A stretch of DNA of 64,000 nt from Limonium bicolor (Eukaryota > Streptophyta > Magnoliopsida > Caryophyllales > Plumbaginaceae). The notes beneath the pieces are model-generated. The model did not search any database. It was not told the origin of the DNA and saw nothing but the letters and a program-made list of their open reading frames with translations. This document shows, piece by piece, positions 1 through 12,048 of this stretch (position 1 is the first letter of the stretch; every line of letters begins with the position of its first letter). The position numbers and the translations under genes are program-made. The stretch lies in assembly GCA_023374045.1 (NCBI GenBank), contig CM041778.1, positions 369,680,831 through 369,744,830 on the forward strand. The letters are read 5' to 3'.

Positions 1-1310
1 CGGTCCACAATGACCCATATCGTGTTCAGTCCTCCCTTAGTCGGTGGAAGACCGACAACGAAATCCATCGAGATGTCCTCGAACTTCCAACAAGGAATAG
101 GCATAGACTGCACTAAACCTCGGGTCTCCTATGCTCAAACTTAACCTTCTGACAGGTCAAGCATCTAGTCACAAAGTCAGCTACATCCTTCTTCATCCCG
201 CTCCACCAGAAATGAACCTTCAAATCCTTATACATCTTCGAAGAACCGGGGTGGACGGATAAGGACGAGCTATGAGCCTCCTGGAGTATCTTCTCATTCA
301 GGTCAGGAGAAGACTCCGGAATACACAAACGGCCATTCAGTCGAATCATGCCATCATCACACAGTTCGAAGTCATACTTCTGACTCTCAAACAACCCTCC
401 AACATTTTCTGCTTGATACTCTCCAAGTACTGGTCACTCTCCTGTGTAGCTCGTATCTCATCAATCATACTGATGCTCGCTAATAGCGCAAATAGTGAAT
501 GAGCTCTGCGGCTCAGGGCGTCGGCTACTACATTCGCCTTGCCCTCCTTATACCTCAGGTCTATGTCGTAGTCCTTCAAGAACTCGACCCATCTTCTCTG
601 TCGCATGTTCAGCTCCTTCTGGAGAGAAGAGATGCTGTAAACTCTTATGATCAGAGTAGATAGTGACTGTCACACCGTAAAGATAATGTCGCCAGATCTT
701 CAAGCGAAGACTACTTGCCCAACTCAAGGTCGTGTGTGGGGTAATTCACCTCATGCTTCTTCAGCTGTCGGGATGCGTAGGCAACTACCTTCCCGTGCTG
801 CATAAGCACACAGCCTAGACCGGTTCCAGAGGCATCACAGTATACCTCGAACCCATCAGTGCCCTCAGGATAGTAAGAACGGGTGCCGATGTCAGGAGAT
901 CCTCAGCGTCTGAAAGGACTGCTCACACTCTGCAGACCATAAGAACTGGGATTCCTTCTTCATGAGATTAGTCATCGGTTTGGCCTCTTTGGAGAAGTCC
1001 TTCACGAACCTTCTATAGTAAACGGCCAAACCCAGAAAGCTGCGGAAGTGCGAATCTGTAACTGTCTTTGGCCTTGGCCAACTCTTCACTGCCTCGATCT
1101 TAGCGGGTCTACAAGATATCCCGTCTGCTGATATGATGTGTCCTAGAAATGACAACTGTCTAACAGAACTCACACTCGAGAGGGGGGGGGTTTGGATACA
1201 ACTGGTTCTCTTCTCATGATAGATCAATACCTGTCTAAATGTAACTCATGATCTTACCTGGGTCTGAATAGATCAGAATATCGTCGATGAAGACCAGTCT
1301 TCTAACCTTT
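1..1310 (-). pseudogene. Ty3/Gypsy pol remnant (RT, RNase H, integrase), broken
   Basis: Read on the minus strand from 1310 down, the order is RT, RNase H, integrase, as in Gypsy pol. At about 1302-1256 is the RT catalytic box VFIDDILIYS. At 1165-892 is the RT thumb, with FLGHIISADGI and FRSFLGLAVYYRRFVKDFS. At 890-500 is RNase H, ending in the connection sequence [16 protein letters not shown]. At 394-113 is the integrase H2C2 zinc-binding domain (HSSSLSVHPG, CLTCQKVK). From 112 to 1 a different frame continues into the integrase core ([12 protein letters not shown]). At least three frame changes separate these blocks, so no polyprotein can be made. Gag and protease are missing upstream, and the element runs off the left edge. 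The lineage is Gypsy; the H2C2 and core style fits chromoviruses, but no chromodomain is in view. Confidence 0.9.
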
Positions 1311-2289
1311 ATTGTCTTCTACCTTTATTAGATGATGATTGAACCCAAAATCTCCACCAACAAAGTCGCCCACCTTGGAGTTTGGCTTTCACCTCCTTGA
1401 ACTTGCCTTTTTCTTTGATTTTAGCTAAGTTACCACCTTAAATTTGTATTTCTAATGGGAGAGTGTTGTTGCCTAAGCTCCAATGGTGTTTCCTAGCTTG
1501 AGATGACAGGGTATGTGAAGAAGAATGTTCACCTTGCTCACATCCCATGGCCGACTTCACCCCCCCTATTTATACTAATTTTCATCCTTATCTTTAAACT
1601 TGTAATCATTATTTCTAGAATTCTCCTAAGCCATTGATTTGTGCCAAGTGTCCAAAATAAACCCCAACCATTGATATGTAACCTACTTCAATTGGATAAG
1701 GAGGGAGCAAGTTGGTTTTGTAATCATTAGCAAATAGTAAGGAGGTTATGAATAGTAAGGAGGTTGTGAATAGTACCCGAGATATTTTCTTCTCCTTTCT
1801 TGTGATATTTTCGGCCACCACCATAGGCCATGTTTGGCTTGGACTTTTCATGGATATTAAGCTATATATGTAGGTATGTTAATACTAGTATGGGTTATCA
1901 AGTTTCAGGAATTTCCTCGGGTCACTTCTGAGCTCTTCCGAGGCCTCGTTTGCCCAGAGCCACTAAATACTAAAAATGTAACTAGATTGTCTTATAATAA
2001 AAGAAGAAAGGTATGATTATTTCTTACCTCAAAACACTCTCAAAATTATCTAACACACTTCCTAAGGTTGATAACCACTCTCAGTTCCTGAGGAATTTAG
2101 TAATTTTCGGGAATTTCAAGAATCCTGCGAAACTAAGGTTTCCCGGTGATTTCCGGGAAACTAGGGTTTCTAATGTTCACCATGCACTTCCAACTAATTA
2201 TAACCTTCTCCATCCTTAGAAATTAGGGTTTCCTAGGGTTTACTGTTAAGTCAGGCCCAAATCACAGTTTAGAAATTTGGGGTATTACA
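1311..2289 (-). other. LTR-like noncoding DNA, 5' end TGTAATACCCC on the minus strand
   Basis: No coding sequence is seen. The right edge reads GGGGTATTACA on the plus strand, so on the minus strand it starts TGTAATACCCC, a start typical of plant Gypsy LTRs. It could be the 5' LTR of the pol remnant to its left, with the PBS and gag lost at a junction near 1310-1330. No target-site duplication or second LTR copy is in the window, so both ends remain uncertain. Confidence 0.4.
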
Positions 2290-4584
2290 TAAAGTCCCGG
2301 ACCAATTCACTTTGTTTCTCTCGGCTTCATTTTTAGTGTGGTCCGGGAGTTTGTAAGGGACTTAAGTCCCGGACCAACACCAGGTTTTCTCTCTCGGGCG
2401 TTTTCTTGTGTTGTCCGGGACCTTATCCAAGGACTAGTTCCCGGACCCTGCTACAAACTGTAAAATTTGACAGTTTTCAATTTCATTCCAACCCCTATTT
2501 CTCATCCATTCTTTTCTAACCTTTCCACATGCTTCCAAAAATGTTCTAGCACCATAATGACACTTTAAACCTTCTTAATTCATTGATCAACCATTACTCA
2601 ATCTTGCTCCATTAGACAAATTCCCATTTCTATTTTTTTCACACACTAGTGCATCTCCAAACCTTCTCATGACAGTTTACAACCTTCTCCTAACCATTTG
2701 ACCATACCAAATTCAGCTTAGACATTTTCATCTCTAGTTCCCAGATCCACTCTTTATTTTCAAGGTCACACACCTTAGTTCATCTCTAGCAAATTCAAGC
2801 CACTCACACAACATTTATGCTACAGATTTTGCACAACTCTTTTCCCCCTCCTCCATCTAACACTTCAAGGTGATTAATTAACCTGAATTAATCCCTGTCA
2901 ACTCCTAGTTAACCTTAGGTTCCTCAAACTCATATCATCACCTAAACCACTCGTTTTCTACAGAAATTTTGCCATAACTTCGTCACTATGCTTATACATC
3001 CCAAATGCTCAATCTTTCATTTCCTAATCAAAATATCCACAATTCAACACAAGCTAACCAAATCCTTAGTGGATTCTACTAGCACACAACTCATCCAAAA
3101 TTCATCAATCACAATATAATGCATAACCTTAAATCACTTGACTCCAAGGTCCTTAAATCACACATCAATTCACCATTCCCTCTTATAGCTACCAAACACA
3201 TTTCCAGCTAAATTTTGGTCGTTCTTTTAATTTCCCATCCCAACATTTCTAAAACATTAAGGATGGCATCAAGGTAGATTGTTTACCTTAATCTCCCGAG
3301 TGTTCTTTTTCAATTCTCTTCTTCTCTTCTCTTTGATTGCAACCGGCCAAGGTGGGCAATGCACTTGCATAATTCTAAACCAACCACACCCATGAGGGAA
3401 ATGAACTAATTAAGCAATATACCTAGACTCATGAATTACTCCAATTAGCAAAGAAGTGCTTAAAGCACAAAATTTAGGAATTTACCTTGGAACCCTAGAA
3501 TGGATTTTGATCATCAAGCAAGGGAGAGTTCCAACCACCCATTAGAAGCTTGAACCAATGCTCATACAAAGAAGGAAACAAGCATTTGAGAAGCCAAGAA
3601 TCGGCCAAGTCAAGGAATGGAGGGAAAATGAGTTTTCTTTGAATTTTCTTACCTTGAATAAAAAAGGTTGTAGACTAGCTCCATAAATTGACTTTTATTC
3701 TCAAATGGGGCTATACCAATGGTGGTCAACTTCGCCCTTTGGAGATTTTGAAAGGAAGGAAAGAAATCTCTTGATGAGGAGAACACAATATGCAATTTAT
3801 TTTGTGTTTGGAGCATTATTGTAGCTTGGGCAAGCAAGAGAAGAGTGAGCTGCCATGGGAGCGGCTCAAATCGCCAGAAAGGGGAGAAAATGGGAGGTCA
3901 CGGCTGGGAGGAAGAAGAGTTGGAGAGAGGAGAGGAAATGGAAGAGAGAGGGGGAAAAGATAGTTTTGTACTTTTTCCACTTTTTGCTTTATCTTATTTT
4001 ACTAATAAGCTAGCTATTAATTGGGAGAGGGTGATGAGTCACCCATATAAAAACCGGCCCCCTTGTACATTTAAGCGGGGGCGTTTTTGTCTTTTCGCAA
4101 GAAAAGCTCCTAATTTTCCCGGTTGGCACTATTCATCTACCGGGCCCGTTTTCCGGATTTTTTTCGTTTCTTTAATTTTAATGGTTCTTAGACCTTCATT
4201 AATGTTTAATTATAGTTATATGATCAACTATAAGTTTTACAGGTCCATTAACCACTTAAAGTCACATTTTCGGGTTTTCTAGAAAAATGTGCTTTAAGGC
4301 TTCATTAGTGTTTTTAACCCACTATATGGATTCATTTTCTTCGGGGATTGTTCCCACATGTTCTTAGTGTACAAATAAGTCTTAGGAATCCATCTAAGAC
4401 CCTATTCAAGGTCATATACCTCCTATGGTTGCGTAACACACGCTTTTACGTTTTGTACTTTTTCTCTGTGTTTTCTCTTCTCTTTTGGTTTTACTTTCTT
4501 CACCAATGCTCTTTAGGCATCATTAGGCCTCTAAATATCATATTAGAATAATTTAATCACCATGTTTAAGTCCGGGGTATTTCA
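2290..4584 (-). other. LTR-like noncoding DNA, 5' end TGAAATACCCC on the minus strand
   Basis: No gene is seen. The right edge at 4584 reads GGGGTATTTCA, so on the minus strand it starts TGAAATACCCC. That is the same 11-base start as the giant LTRs at 14303 and 34828. Near 2295-2450 the phrase TCCCGGACC recurs several times. The stretch may be the remains of a long LTR of the same superfamily, interrupted at 2289 by the neighbouring LTR-like piece. The other end is not resolved. Confidence 0.35.
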
Positions 4585-5285
4585 TTCATTCAAATGTGTC
4601 TATGTGTGTGGAAAGGGTGTTAGCTTTTTGTACTTATTACTAAGACATCAAATTAACAAGAGACTTTGGCGGACCGAACAGAGTTCTGCTCCTAGAGCTA
4701 TTTCCGTAGGGAGGGAATTTTGTATATATCCCTAACTAATTTTGTGTTTTTATGGATATCCGATATATAAGTCTCTTACACTCATCATTATTTATATATA
4801 TCTTTAACTTATTAAAAAAAACCGTCAAATTAACAATCTAACAATGATTCATGTCGTGTGTGACGTCTCGATCGAGCCCGCGATAACATTTCTAACTTGG
4901 GGTACGTACAGGCCCAAATCTCAACAATGTTCCATTACATTATGAACCGATATAGGCCCATCACAAGCCCAATGCTCAAAAACACTCTTTTCGAACAAAT
5001 AACCCCAAAAACTATTTGTGGCATTAAAACTCCCCATAACTTTAGTGTATACATGGTGATTTTTTTAAAAAAAAAGTGAAAAAGACTGCCGATTACGACT
5101 CAAGTCGAAAAAGCTTCGTCTGTTCTGGAGCTCATCAACACTAATCTGGTCCGGTGGCCTAATCCGACCCGGTCCAAAAATAAAATCTGAAAGTCTGTCC
5201 AGAAAAAATTTCGGATGAGCTTAGACAACCAATCAAGTCCGAATAAACAATCAGGTCAGGCTTTGGTAAAATTTAGGCCTGTAAG
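4585..5285. other. intergenic, nothing recognised
   Basis: AT-rich sequence without an open frame that looks coding. Short degenerate stretches rich in CGGACC and GGTCCG near 5140-5260 resemble the MITE just downstream but cannot be bounded. Confidence 0.5.
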
Positions 5286-5790
5286 TACAGGTGATCATTC
5301 GGACGGACGGTCGGACCAAAGATAAATTTTAGACCAGCCGGATCTATTTTAAAAAACCAAACCTGTTTTTTACATGCTCGGGCCGGACCGGGCTAGACCC
5401 GGTTTTTCCAGGTTTTGCTGAAGCCCGACCTGGTTTTTTAATTTTTTTTATAATAATTAATAAAACAAATATTAAATTAATATATTTTAATATAGATTCA
5501 TATATTATATATATAACTTAATTAAAATTTATATATTATATATAATTTTTGTATATATTATATAAAATTAAATATGTATATATTACATTTAAAAAATAAT
5601 AATAAATAATATAAAGTCGGGCCGGGCTGGGCCGGGCTTGCCCACGGGCTCAAAAAAGTGCCGCGGCCCGGTCTGGTTTTATATTCGGGCCTGGTTTTAT
5701 GCCCAAGGTCAAGCCCGCCGGAATTCTAATCGGGTTCGGGCTTGTCGGGTTTTTTTACGGGTTGGGCCGGACACATTATGATCAGCTCTA
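5286..5790. mobile_element. hAT-type MITE, about 505 bp
   Basis: The ends are inverted: the left end is TACAGGTGATCAT and the reverse complement of the right end is TAGAGCTGATCAT. The flanks CCTGTAAG (5278-5285) and CCTGTAAC (5791-5798) are an 8-bp target duplication with one mismatch, the length expected for hAT. The body has GC-rich runs of repeated GGGCCGG near 5620-5660 beside a strongly AT-rich core at 5440-5610. It has no coding capacity. The sequence at 6480-6640 has a similar GATCAGCTCTAG end and may be a second, more decayed copy. Confidence 0.6.
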
Positions 5791-5831
5791 CCTGTAACTA
5801 AACCCGACCCGGCCCAGTTTGTTATTACATA

Positions 5832-6110
5832 CTCCCTCTGTCCGTCATTGGCTGTCCAGTCAAGTAAAAACACAGGATTTAAGAAAAGTTGTGTTGTACA
5901 CTGTGTCAAAATTTATTTTCCATTAATACCCTTACTTTTACACAATATCCCACTTTATGCCTGATTGCCTGTTCGACAAAAGGAAAAAAGTTAACAGGGG
6001 AAGGGATTTATGGGACAAAATACTTATTTACTGACTTTTACTATGTAAACTAGACACAATTACGGGACAAAAAATAGAGAAGACCAGACAGTCAATAGCG
6101 GACAGTTATA
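5832..6110. mobile_element. Stowaway-like MITE, degenerate
   Basis: It begins after TA with CTCCCTCTGTCCG, the usual Stowaway (Tc1/mariner) terminus. The right part at about 6080-6105, reverse complemented, reads CTGTCCGCTATTGACTGTC and pairs with CTGTCCGTCATTGGCTGTC at the left. The outermost six bases of the right terminus are lost, so the right boundary is approximate. Noncoding. Confidence 0.55.
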
Positions 6111-8520
6111 TATATATTTATAACTATACTATAATACTCCTCTTTCACTATTTTCAAAATACAAGATGCCCTAGCCATTTTTTGTCATCTACATTCTAAT
6201 TGTACTCCTCATCTTTTATTTTAAAACTCTACTTTTCAAATTATTTCAATTCGTAAATAGTCTAATTTTTTCCTCTTTAATTCTTGTGTCTAAAACTAGA
6301 ACTGAGAATGGAATGGAGTATATATTTAAATTAATTATATAATACCTTTTACTATTTAATTTTATATAATATCTATTAATATTACATACAACATATATTC
6401 ATATTATACTTAATATATATTAAAATTATATATATTTTTAAAAAAACTAATAATGTTATAAAAAATTATATAACCGGTCATGCGATGGTAAAGCCTATTA
6501 AAATAAATCCGGATCTAGTCTGGTTTGATCTGAAAAAATTTAAAACGGACTTGAATAAAATATAGACCCGTTCAAACCTAACATTTAATATCGACCATGC
6601 ACCAAATACGATTCATCCACTGATTTGATCAGCTCTAGTCTGAGAAAAAGAAGTGAAAAGTTTTAAAGAAAAAAGGACTGCCATTACCATTTAGGCATTT
6701 ACCGATGTCATTGCAACTCCTCATTTTCTCTCAGGGCCGACCACTAAAAATACCTACCTACCTAGCTATTCCCATAAAATATTTTTTACTTTACACGCAT
6801 ACCATGTTATAAACGATGATGTTTTTACTTTTTATGGTCCCCTTCCTCCTCCTACCTTGGGATGCAATAATACACACCCGACTCACATATATGGTAGTAT
6901 TGTTTTGTCCTTATTATCACCACTGAGAATGAAAGTTGCATGTTCAATATTTCAATCGGACAATTATTACACAGCACATGCTAATGCAAATGCTTGTTTT
7001 GGTAGGGTAGGTCTCCCCTGTCTTGCACCCTTTAATTCTAACATTAATCCATCTCATCATATACTACTCTAATGGAAAATCAAAATGTGAAACAGCTAGA
7101 ATATGGTACATCTATTTTTGTAGACAGTTTAATACAAAGTATTAATTTGTTACATATGATCGACCTATTATGCAATCTTTGGATTGCCGATTCATCATCT
7201 AGATTAATTATAATTATGACGTAGAAACTTATTTAAATAAAAATTATCATCCGGGAGGGTTAGTTTGTAAAAATATATTGGATTGATTGTAACAATAAGC
7301 TCTCCAATTTTAAGCCTAAATGAAATAAATAACTTAAGACTATCTAGATTATTGATCAATTGCCCAATGAACTCAATGCTTTAACAACTATATATTGATT
7401 CTTGTACTGTTCACACGCTCTTTCTTACTTCTTTTTAGATTATATAGCTTGTTTTTTTTTTTTTTCAAACTTAAACCATATTTATATTATAGCATTGAGA
7501 ATATGGTCAGAACATAGATACACCATACCTATCCATAGAGACTATGTTGTTGAATCTCACATTGTCTGATCTAGGGATATAGGTCCATACAATAGAATAA
7601 TAACATACACATTTAAGGACCTTGTCGAGGAAAAGACGGACATCAGGGCGGACCCGAGTGGTACCCCAATTAAAGATACAACTTTATCTAGTTTTTGAGA
7701 TACATAGCATAACCAACTTCAGCTCATGATCATTTCGAATGCTCTCCGCATTGGCTATAGATGGAAAGACAACAAGAATGCATTAAAATTAGAAATCTTG
7801 TCCCCAATTTTACAAATGTTGTTTGTTGTGATAGGCACTTTTTATGACAATCATCCTATTAGACTTGTGTGTAATCTAGAAAATCTTTTCTTGGACAGAA
7901 ACTTGTTTTGGATTAGAGAGCATGTCCCAACTAACATCTTAGTAGCTTGTAAACTTTTGTGATCCACAAGATTTAAGGGCAGCTGTTCCTTATTTTGTAT
8001 CATGAGATTATATACGATGGCCCCAAGTTATATATAAAAAAAAAACCATTGGTCACGTAACCGTCCGCTCCATTGCACTTGTCTATATGTACATACTAAC
8101 CCACCGGCGACGCTGCGTAAGAGTGACAAGAACAGAAGGGACAAACACAGTCGATCCATATCTTAAATGTGCTGGAATCCTCGAAATTCCTATATGTAGA
8201 GGTACGTCTTTAGTAGAAATGCCCTACAAGAAAGTGAGAGCGACGGAAGCAAACAAAGAAAACCTCCCCAGGTTCTGTTTGTGCATATCGCTGGGTATAA
8301 ATAACCCGCACCTACCAGGCTACCCTGTTGATAATAACAGGAGAATAATAAGTTCCAAAAAAAAGGATAATCAGGAGAATAGGTTAGGATAATAACAGAA
8401 GACAAGCATTAATGGCTGGTTTGTCTGATTTCTCGAAGACCCAGAATCGGGCCCCCCCTTTCGCTCTTCTGTTCGAACCACAATGACATTTATATCCCAC
8501 GTGGCAATTTTGTCTATCTT
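6111..8520. other. intergenic AT-rich DNA, no gene recognised
   Basis: Both strands were read. Short open stretches (for example around 6857-7072 and 7726-7962 on the plus strand) show no known motif and no similarity to the other modules here. A possible decayed hAT MITE end lies near 6610-6640. Poly-T and poly-A runs occur at about 7450 and 8037. Nothing further can be supported. Confidence 0.5.
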
Positions 8521-9020
8521 NNNNNNNNNNNNNNNNNNNNNNNNNNNNNNNNNNNNNNNNNNNNNNNNNNNNNNNNNNNNNNNNNNNNNNNNNNNNNNNN
8601 NNNNNNNNNNNNNNNNNNNNNNNNNNNNNNNNNNNNNNNNNNNNNNNNNNNNNNNNNNNNNNNNNNNNNNNNNNNNNNNNNNNNNNNNNNNNNNNNNNNN
8701 NNNNNNNNNNNNNNNNNNNNNNNNNNNNNNNNNNNNNNNNNNNNNNNNNNNNNNNNNNNNNNNNNNNNNNNNNNNNNNNNNNNNNNNNNNNNNNNNNNNN
8801 NNNNNNNNNNNNNNNNNNNNNNNNNNNNNNNNNNNNNNNNNNNNNNNNNNNNNNNNNNNNNNNNNNNNNNNNNNNNNNNNNNNNNNNNNNNNNNNNNNNN
8901 NNNNNNNNNNNNNNNNNNNNNNNNNNNNNNNNNNNNNNNNNNNNNNNNNNNNNNNNNNNNNNNNNNNNNNNNNNNNNNNNNNNNNNNNNNNNNNNNNNNN
9001 NNNNNNNNNNNNNNNNNNNN
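8521..9020. other. assembly gap (500 N)
   Basis: Exactly 500 undetermined bases, which is normally a placeholder of unknown true size. It removes the left end of the Harbinger element and the N-terminal part of its transposase. Open frames reported across it are artefacts. Confidence 0.99.
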
Positions 9021-10118
9021 AATTTAGTGCGTGATCTTGGTGACTGAATGATCGAAGAATATGAACGTTGAAGAAATGGTCGCAATATTTGTGCACATAC
9101 TAGCGTATGATGAAAAACTCGAGAATTGGTTTCAACTTCAAAAGATCAAGGGAGACAATTAGTAGAAATTTTCATCGAGTTTTGAGAGCAGTGCTGAAGC
9201 TTTGGAATGTTTTGTTGAAAACCCCGGAGCCTATAAATGACGAAATTGGAGATGAAAGGTGGAAGTGGTTTAAGGTATAAATATAAAGTTGAATCATTAT
9301 TATTAAAAAAATAGTGGTAATATATATATATATGACATAAATTTACGTATACTTTAGAATTGTTTGGGAGCTTTGGATGGGACTTATATCGAAGTGAAAG
9401 TCCCAGTTGCTGATAAGGCAAGATATCGTACAAGAAAACAAAAGATAGCTACAAACATGCTTGGTGTATGTGCTCCAGATATGCAGTTTATATATGTGCT
9501 ACCTGGTTGGGAAGGGTCAGCAGCTGATGCTAGAATTTTACGAGATGCATTATCTAGACCAAATGGTTTGAAAGTTCCTCGAGGTGCGACCCTTTATAAC
9601 ATTTAGCCATAGGTGGATATTATATATGTATACTAATAAGTCTTAGTTTATATATAGGTCAATACTACCTTGTTGATGCGGGATATAGGAATTGTGAAGG
9701 ATTTTTAGCTCCATATAGAGGTCAACGTTATCATCTCAACGATTGGAGGGAAGGGAGCCAACCTGCTACTGCACATGAGTACTTTAATATGAAACATTCA
9801 TCAGCCAGGAATGTAATTGAGAGGACATTTGGTTTATTAAAGTTGCGATGGGGTATCATGAGGAACCACTGCTATTATCCAATTGATACTCAAATAGATA
9901 TAATTCTAGCATGTTGCTATCTACATAACCTTATAAGACAACAAATGAGCTATGATCCATTTGAAGCACAATTGGGTGCTGTCACGCAAAACAATGGTGA
10001 AGATAGAGAGTATATTGACACCGTCGAGGCGTCAACACAATGGACAGCATGGAGAGACAGTTTAGCTGAAGAAATGTTCAATGCTTGGAGAACAAGAAGA
10101 CAAACACGACAACATTAG
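9021..10118 (+). CDS. Harbinger DDE transposase (N-terminus lost in gap)
   Basis: This is the nuclease that cuts the element ends, from the DDE_Tnp_4/PIF-Harbinger family. It reads as three exons with GT-AG introns at 9275-9357 and 9584-9657. Exon 1 ends in [13 protein letters not shown]. Exon 2 begins [13 protein letters not shown] with the first catalytic D. Exon 3 gives [12 protein letters not shown] with the second D, then [16 protein letters not shown] with the catalytic E, and stops after RRQTRQH at 10118. All three acidic residues are present. Exon 1, just after the gap (9021-9274), needs at least two small frame corrections to match the usual [13 protein letters not shown] and [11 protein letters not shown] blocks. 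These may be real mutations or sequence errors near the gap. The start codon is not visible. Confidence 0.85.
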
Positions 10119-10299
10119 TAATTTATATTATGTAGTGATTTTTAGCTACAAAACTATAGATTTTTATAAATAAATTATTAGTTATTTCTTTTTGAAATAG
10201 TTATTATTTGATTAATACAACATTGCTTATTGATTGATGTTTCCTATTTTATATTCCATCTTTTGATTAATCGCAATGCTTATTTTATTTGTGTAAGAT

Positions 10300-11299
10300 G
10301 GATACCCAACCAGCTGCAGTTGAACAACAAGAAGAAATTGAAAGAGGACGAGGAAAAAAATAAAAGATTATGGACTCCAGACGAGGAAGCTGTTCTTGTT
10401 GATATTCTGTGTGAAATGAATGAAACTGGTTGGAAGGTTGACACTGGTCATAAAAATGGATATCATACATACATTGAAAAGGAAATGGCTACGAGAATCC
10501 CTGGATGCACCATTAAAGCTAACCCGCATATCAAATCAAAAGTGAAGATTCTGAAAAATTTACTTGCTTACATACTAGAAATTCAAAAGAATGGTAGTGG
10601 ATTTGGATGGGATGATGAAATGAAGATGGTGACAGGCAACAAGGATCTTTTCATTGGTTGGGCAAAGGTATGAAGTTGTTTCAATTTTTGGGCTTTAAAT
10701 TTATGGTACTTTTTATATATTGAAATATGTGTCTTTATTTCAAACTACAGAGTCGTCCTAGAGCAAAGGCTTTGTATGGAAAACAGTTTCCTCATTTTGA
10801 AAAATTGTGCGAGATATATGCCAAGGACAGAGCTACAAGAGTGAAAGCTCGTGGTCCTGGTGATGAACCAGTGGTTGACCTAACTAAGGATACAAATATT
10901 GATATTGATGATGATGTTGAGGATGATAATCCAGATCTATCTCTTCCTGGAAATAATGATCAAGGAATAAAAAATAAGAGTTTGCCAAGAAAAAGGAAGA
11001 AGATTGAGAAGGAAGATGTCGTAGAGCAAAGCATTACACATCTGGCAAAGTCTATTGGCAGTCTTATCGAGATGGAAAAACAAAAGATGGTCAGCGTTCA
11101 TGAAGTAGTGGAGCAAAGAAAAAATTTGCTTCCAATGTTGAAAGCAATTTTGAGAGAAGATGCATCGTTTACTACGACCGACGTTGTCAAGGCTGCTAGT
11201 ATTATTGGTCTTGATGATGCGAAGATGGATTTGTTTTTTAACATGGATGATGAGATGAAAATCGTATATGCCAAACAACAAATTGAGTCTAATCCATAA
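10300..11299 (+). CDS. Harbinger-associated Myb/SANT-like DNA-binding protein
   Basis: This is the second protein of the Harbinger pair; in this superfamily it binds element ends and helps the transposase enter the nucleus. The ATG at 10300 gives MDTQPAAVEQQEEIERGRG. A run of seven A at about 10356-10362 then shifts the frame. With one base fewer, it continues KNKRLWTPDEEAVLVDILCEM, the Myb/SANT-like (Myb_DNA-bind_3) helix region. Exon 1 ends ...FIGWAK at 10667/10668 before GTATGA. Exon 2 starts after CTACAG at 10751 with SRPRAKALYGKQFPHFEKL and ends IESNP at 11299. The middle is acidic (DIDDDVEDDNPD), followed by a basic cluster PRKRKKIEKE that could be a nuclear localisation signal. Only the A-run breaks the frame, so the gene may be intact in reality. 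Confidence 0.82.
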
Positions 11300-11762
11300 T
11301 GCAATATTGTTCGTTCTCTCGAGTTTTTAGGTTTCAAGTGACTTTCTAGAAAATAAGTGGTATTTAACTTAATTTCTATGGCAGTGTATACATTAATTTA
11401 TGTCTTTCTTTTGTTACAAACATTTCTTTGATGATCACAATGTTAAGTTTTGTTTTATATGTTAACGAATATTTTAAACTTGACCTAAATTTTTTTATAT
11501 AATTTTTTATAATACTTTTATTCAACGTAATTATAAAAAATTTAGCATAATTATTTAATTTATAAATATATCAATTATGTGTATAACCTACCAAGCATGG
11601 GAATGACAATGAAATTTGTTTCCCATTGACAGTTTGTAGTTACCAACCAAGGGAATGGAAATACACCGAACCATTCCCATTCCCTACATTCCCATACCCA
11701 TTCCTAATATTTCTATTCCCATTCCCACTAATTCTCATTCCCACCTACCAAGCAGACCCTTA

Positions 11763-12048
11763 AACTCTATAAAACAATGTAATTTACTCCTCGGGTTTTT
11801 TTTTCTCTACAATATATCCCTGTTCAATGTAACAATTTTTTCACAATATGCGGTTACATTTTCACGATAACTCTGTATAGTATAATGAATATTTTTTTGG
11901 GGAGATACCCGGCAATAATTACTTTTTTCACAACATACCTTGTAGAGTGTAATGACTACTTCTCAACTCATGATCAGAATTAGTCGTGGTCGCAGTGTTA
12001 GGTGTGGCAATGGATTGGAAAGAAATAGCAGTATCCAAAGAAGCACTA
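11763..12048. other. intergenic, nothing recognised
   Basis: AT-rich DNA between the Harbinger end and the transporter pseudogene. The part nearest 12048 may hold a further decayed stretch of that pseudogene, but no residues can be aligned with confidence. Confidence 0.4.

Larger units (their letters stand above)
9021..11762 (+). mobile_element. PIF/Harbinger DNA transposon, two genes, left end missing
   Basis: The element carries the two genes typical of this superfamily in the same orientation: a DDE transposase and a Myb/SANT-like protein. The right terminus at 11759, read inward, is GGGTCTGCTTGGTAGG, followed by TTA (11760-11762), the 3-bp target site used by Harbinger elements. Sub-terminal DNA at 11587-11759 repeats CCTACCAAGCA and has many CATTCCC blocks. 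No matching left terminus is found before 8520, so it is probably in the gap. The visible part is about 2.7 kb. Confidence 0.85.

Noticed and set aside
3845..4282. Open frame of 145 codons on the plus strand
   Set aside because: Gly/Glu-rich low-complexity start in an AG-rich stretch of LTR-like DNA; no known motif.
8371..9096. Long open frames of about 180-240 codons across the N block on both strands
   Set aside because: They are made almost entirely of undetermined bases.
10937..11337. Minus-strand frames opposite the Myb-like gene
   Set aside because: They are antisense shadows of a well-supported exon.
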